Of a DNA stretch of 64,000 nucleotides, positions 63,347 through 64,000 are shown in pieces. The position numbers and the translations under genes are program-made. This stretch comes from Pseudidiomarina salinarum (GTDB taxonomy: Bacteria; Pseudomonadota; Gammaproteobacteria; Enterobacterales; Alteromonadaceae): NCBI RefSeq assembly GCF_000753715.1, contig NZ_JPER01000001.1, positions 62,001-126,000 of the forward strand, in the 5' to 3' direction. How positions within the stretch are numbered: the first letter of the stretch is position 1; the number at the start of each line of letters is the position of its first letter. Below the pieces are notes generated by a model. That model worked only from the letters and a program-made list of their open reading frames with translations. It had not been told where the DNA came from and searched no databases.

Positions 63347-64000
63347 TATTTTTGTTCGTGTGTAAAAACCCCGTCCCAGTCAGCCGGCGGGGGCTCTTGT
63401 AGATAATAGTGGCAACGGTCCCGGAACAGCAAGGCCAATGCGTCATCGGGCTCAGCTGCCAGCGCCGCTTTATAGTAATCAAGGGCGGCATTGAAGTCGC
63501 CTTGTTGATAGGCCTGCCAGCCGCTGGTGAGCGCATAGCGGCTCTTCTCATCGGGCGTTTCACTAAGCACCTGGAACAGCATCACCGGCGCCTGCCGGCC
63601 TTTTACGCGCACCTTGTCGACGGGGCGCAGTGGCAGTTGCTGGCGCTGTTCAGCGGTAAGCGCCTGACAGGTATCCTCACTAATTAATATGGGAGTGCCG
63701 TAAACTTTCGTCAGGCCTTCAATTCGTGAACCGAGATTCACATTATCGCCAAGCACGGTATACGCCATGCGGAAGTCTGAACCCATGTTGCCGACGTTCA
63801 TCGCACCAGTATGCACGCCAATGCCCATCTGCAGCGCCGGCAGGCCCTGCTGGCGGAACTGCTGATTGGTATCGACTAGTGCGCGCTGCATGGCAACGGC
63901 GCCCTGTACCGCATGCCAGGCATGGTCATTATCTGGTAGCGGCGCTCCCCAGAAGGCCATCACCGCATCACCCATATACTTGTCGATGGTACCGCGATGC
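63346..64000 (-). CDS. Class III adenylate cyclase, C-terminal part (runs off the window)
   Basis: The visible 217 codons start inside the cyclase catalytic domain at HRGTIDKYMGDAVMAFWGAP and continue to TVLGDNVNLGSRIEG. The second metal Asp (KYMGD), the adenine-contacting Lys before it, a Thr where class IIIb enzymes have it, and the transition-state Asn and Arg (NxxxR) are all present, so an active adenylate cyclase is predicted. A short TPR-like tail follows. The N-terminal part lies beyond 64000; in related proteins it is often a CHASE2 sensor, which cannot be checked here. Its stop shares one base with the HD-GYP start. Confidence 0.85.
   Translation of the reverse strand, partial: HRGTIDKYMGDAVMAFWGAPLPDNDHAWHAVQGAVAMQRALVDTNQQFRQQGLPALQMGIGVHTGAMNVGNMGSDFRMAYTVLGDNVNLGSRIEGLTKVYGTPILISEDTCQALTAEQRQQLPLRPVDKVRVKGRQAPVMLFQVLSETPDEKSRYALTSGWQAYQQGDFNAALDYYKAALAAEPDDALALLFRDRCHYYLQEPPPADWDGVFTHEQK

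Overview
The window is an ordinary stretch of gammaproteobacterial chromosome with a less ordinary signalling and surface-protein cluster at its right-hand end. The proteins closely resemble those of gamma-proteobacteria such as E. coli (SspA, SspB, AmpD, PdhR and FtsZ are recognisable almost residue by residue). The gene order (petABC-sspAB, rsmI-rnpB near mraZ, lpxC/dciA/M23 peptidase/secA, pilABCD with coaE-zapD, nadC-ampDE-pdhR-aceEF-lpdA) suggests a free-living, probably marine or aquatic member of the Alteromonadales. Idiomarinaceae-like is a guess; family and genus cannot be fixed from sequence reading alone. There are no tRNAs, rRNAs, insertion sequences, phage genes or CRISPR arrays.

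Region by region: 1-3170 (+) holds the cytochrome bc1 genes petA (3' end), petB and petC, then sspA-sspB (stringent starvation protein and ClpXP adaptor). 3186-6563 (-) is the envelope operon lpoA-yraN-diaA-dolP, divergent from rsmI. The catalytic RNA of RNase P (rnpB) follows rsmI at once. A GGDEF-EAL cyclic-di-GMP enzyme on the opposite strand runs into its 3' end. 10380-27208 (+) is a complete dcw cluster (mraZ to ftsZ), packed with overlapping starts and stops and preceded by a promoter and 10-bp-periodic repeats that look like the MraZ operator. lpxC follows.

28255-34237 carries dciA, an M23 peptidase, secA, mutT, and zapD-coaE. The last two are continuous with the type IV pilus genes pilD-pilC-pilB (-), with pilA transcribed towards them. 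After nadC come ampD-ampE and the pyruvate dehydrogenase operon pdhR-aceE-aceF-lpdA, with a near-perfect PdhR operator and a strong terminator. A secreted M13 metallopeptidase, a small Cys/His-rich exported protein and a CusB/CusA-type Cu(I)/Ag(I) efflux pair follow.

55264-64000 (-) is the least ordinary part. In transcription order it encodes the C-terminal half of a class III adenylate cyclase, a GAF-HD-GYP phosphodiesterase and a metallo-beta-lactamase-fold protein resembling class II cyclic-nucleotide phosphodiesterases. These three are translationally coupled by 1- and 4-base overlaps. After a 73-bp gap come a TPR plus outer-membrane beta-barrel protein (Slam-like by architecture) and a 1442-residue exported FecR-domain protein with a Glu-Pro spacer and four diverged repeats of about 255 residues; these two overlap by 11 bases. 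My inference is that the cluster couples cyclic-nucleotide signalling to display or export of a giant surface protein. This is the best candidate here for an undescribed system.
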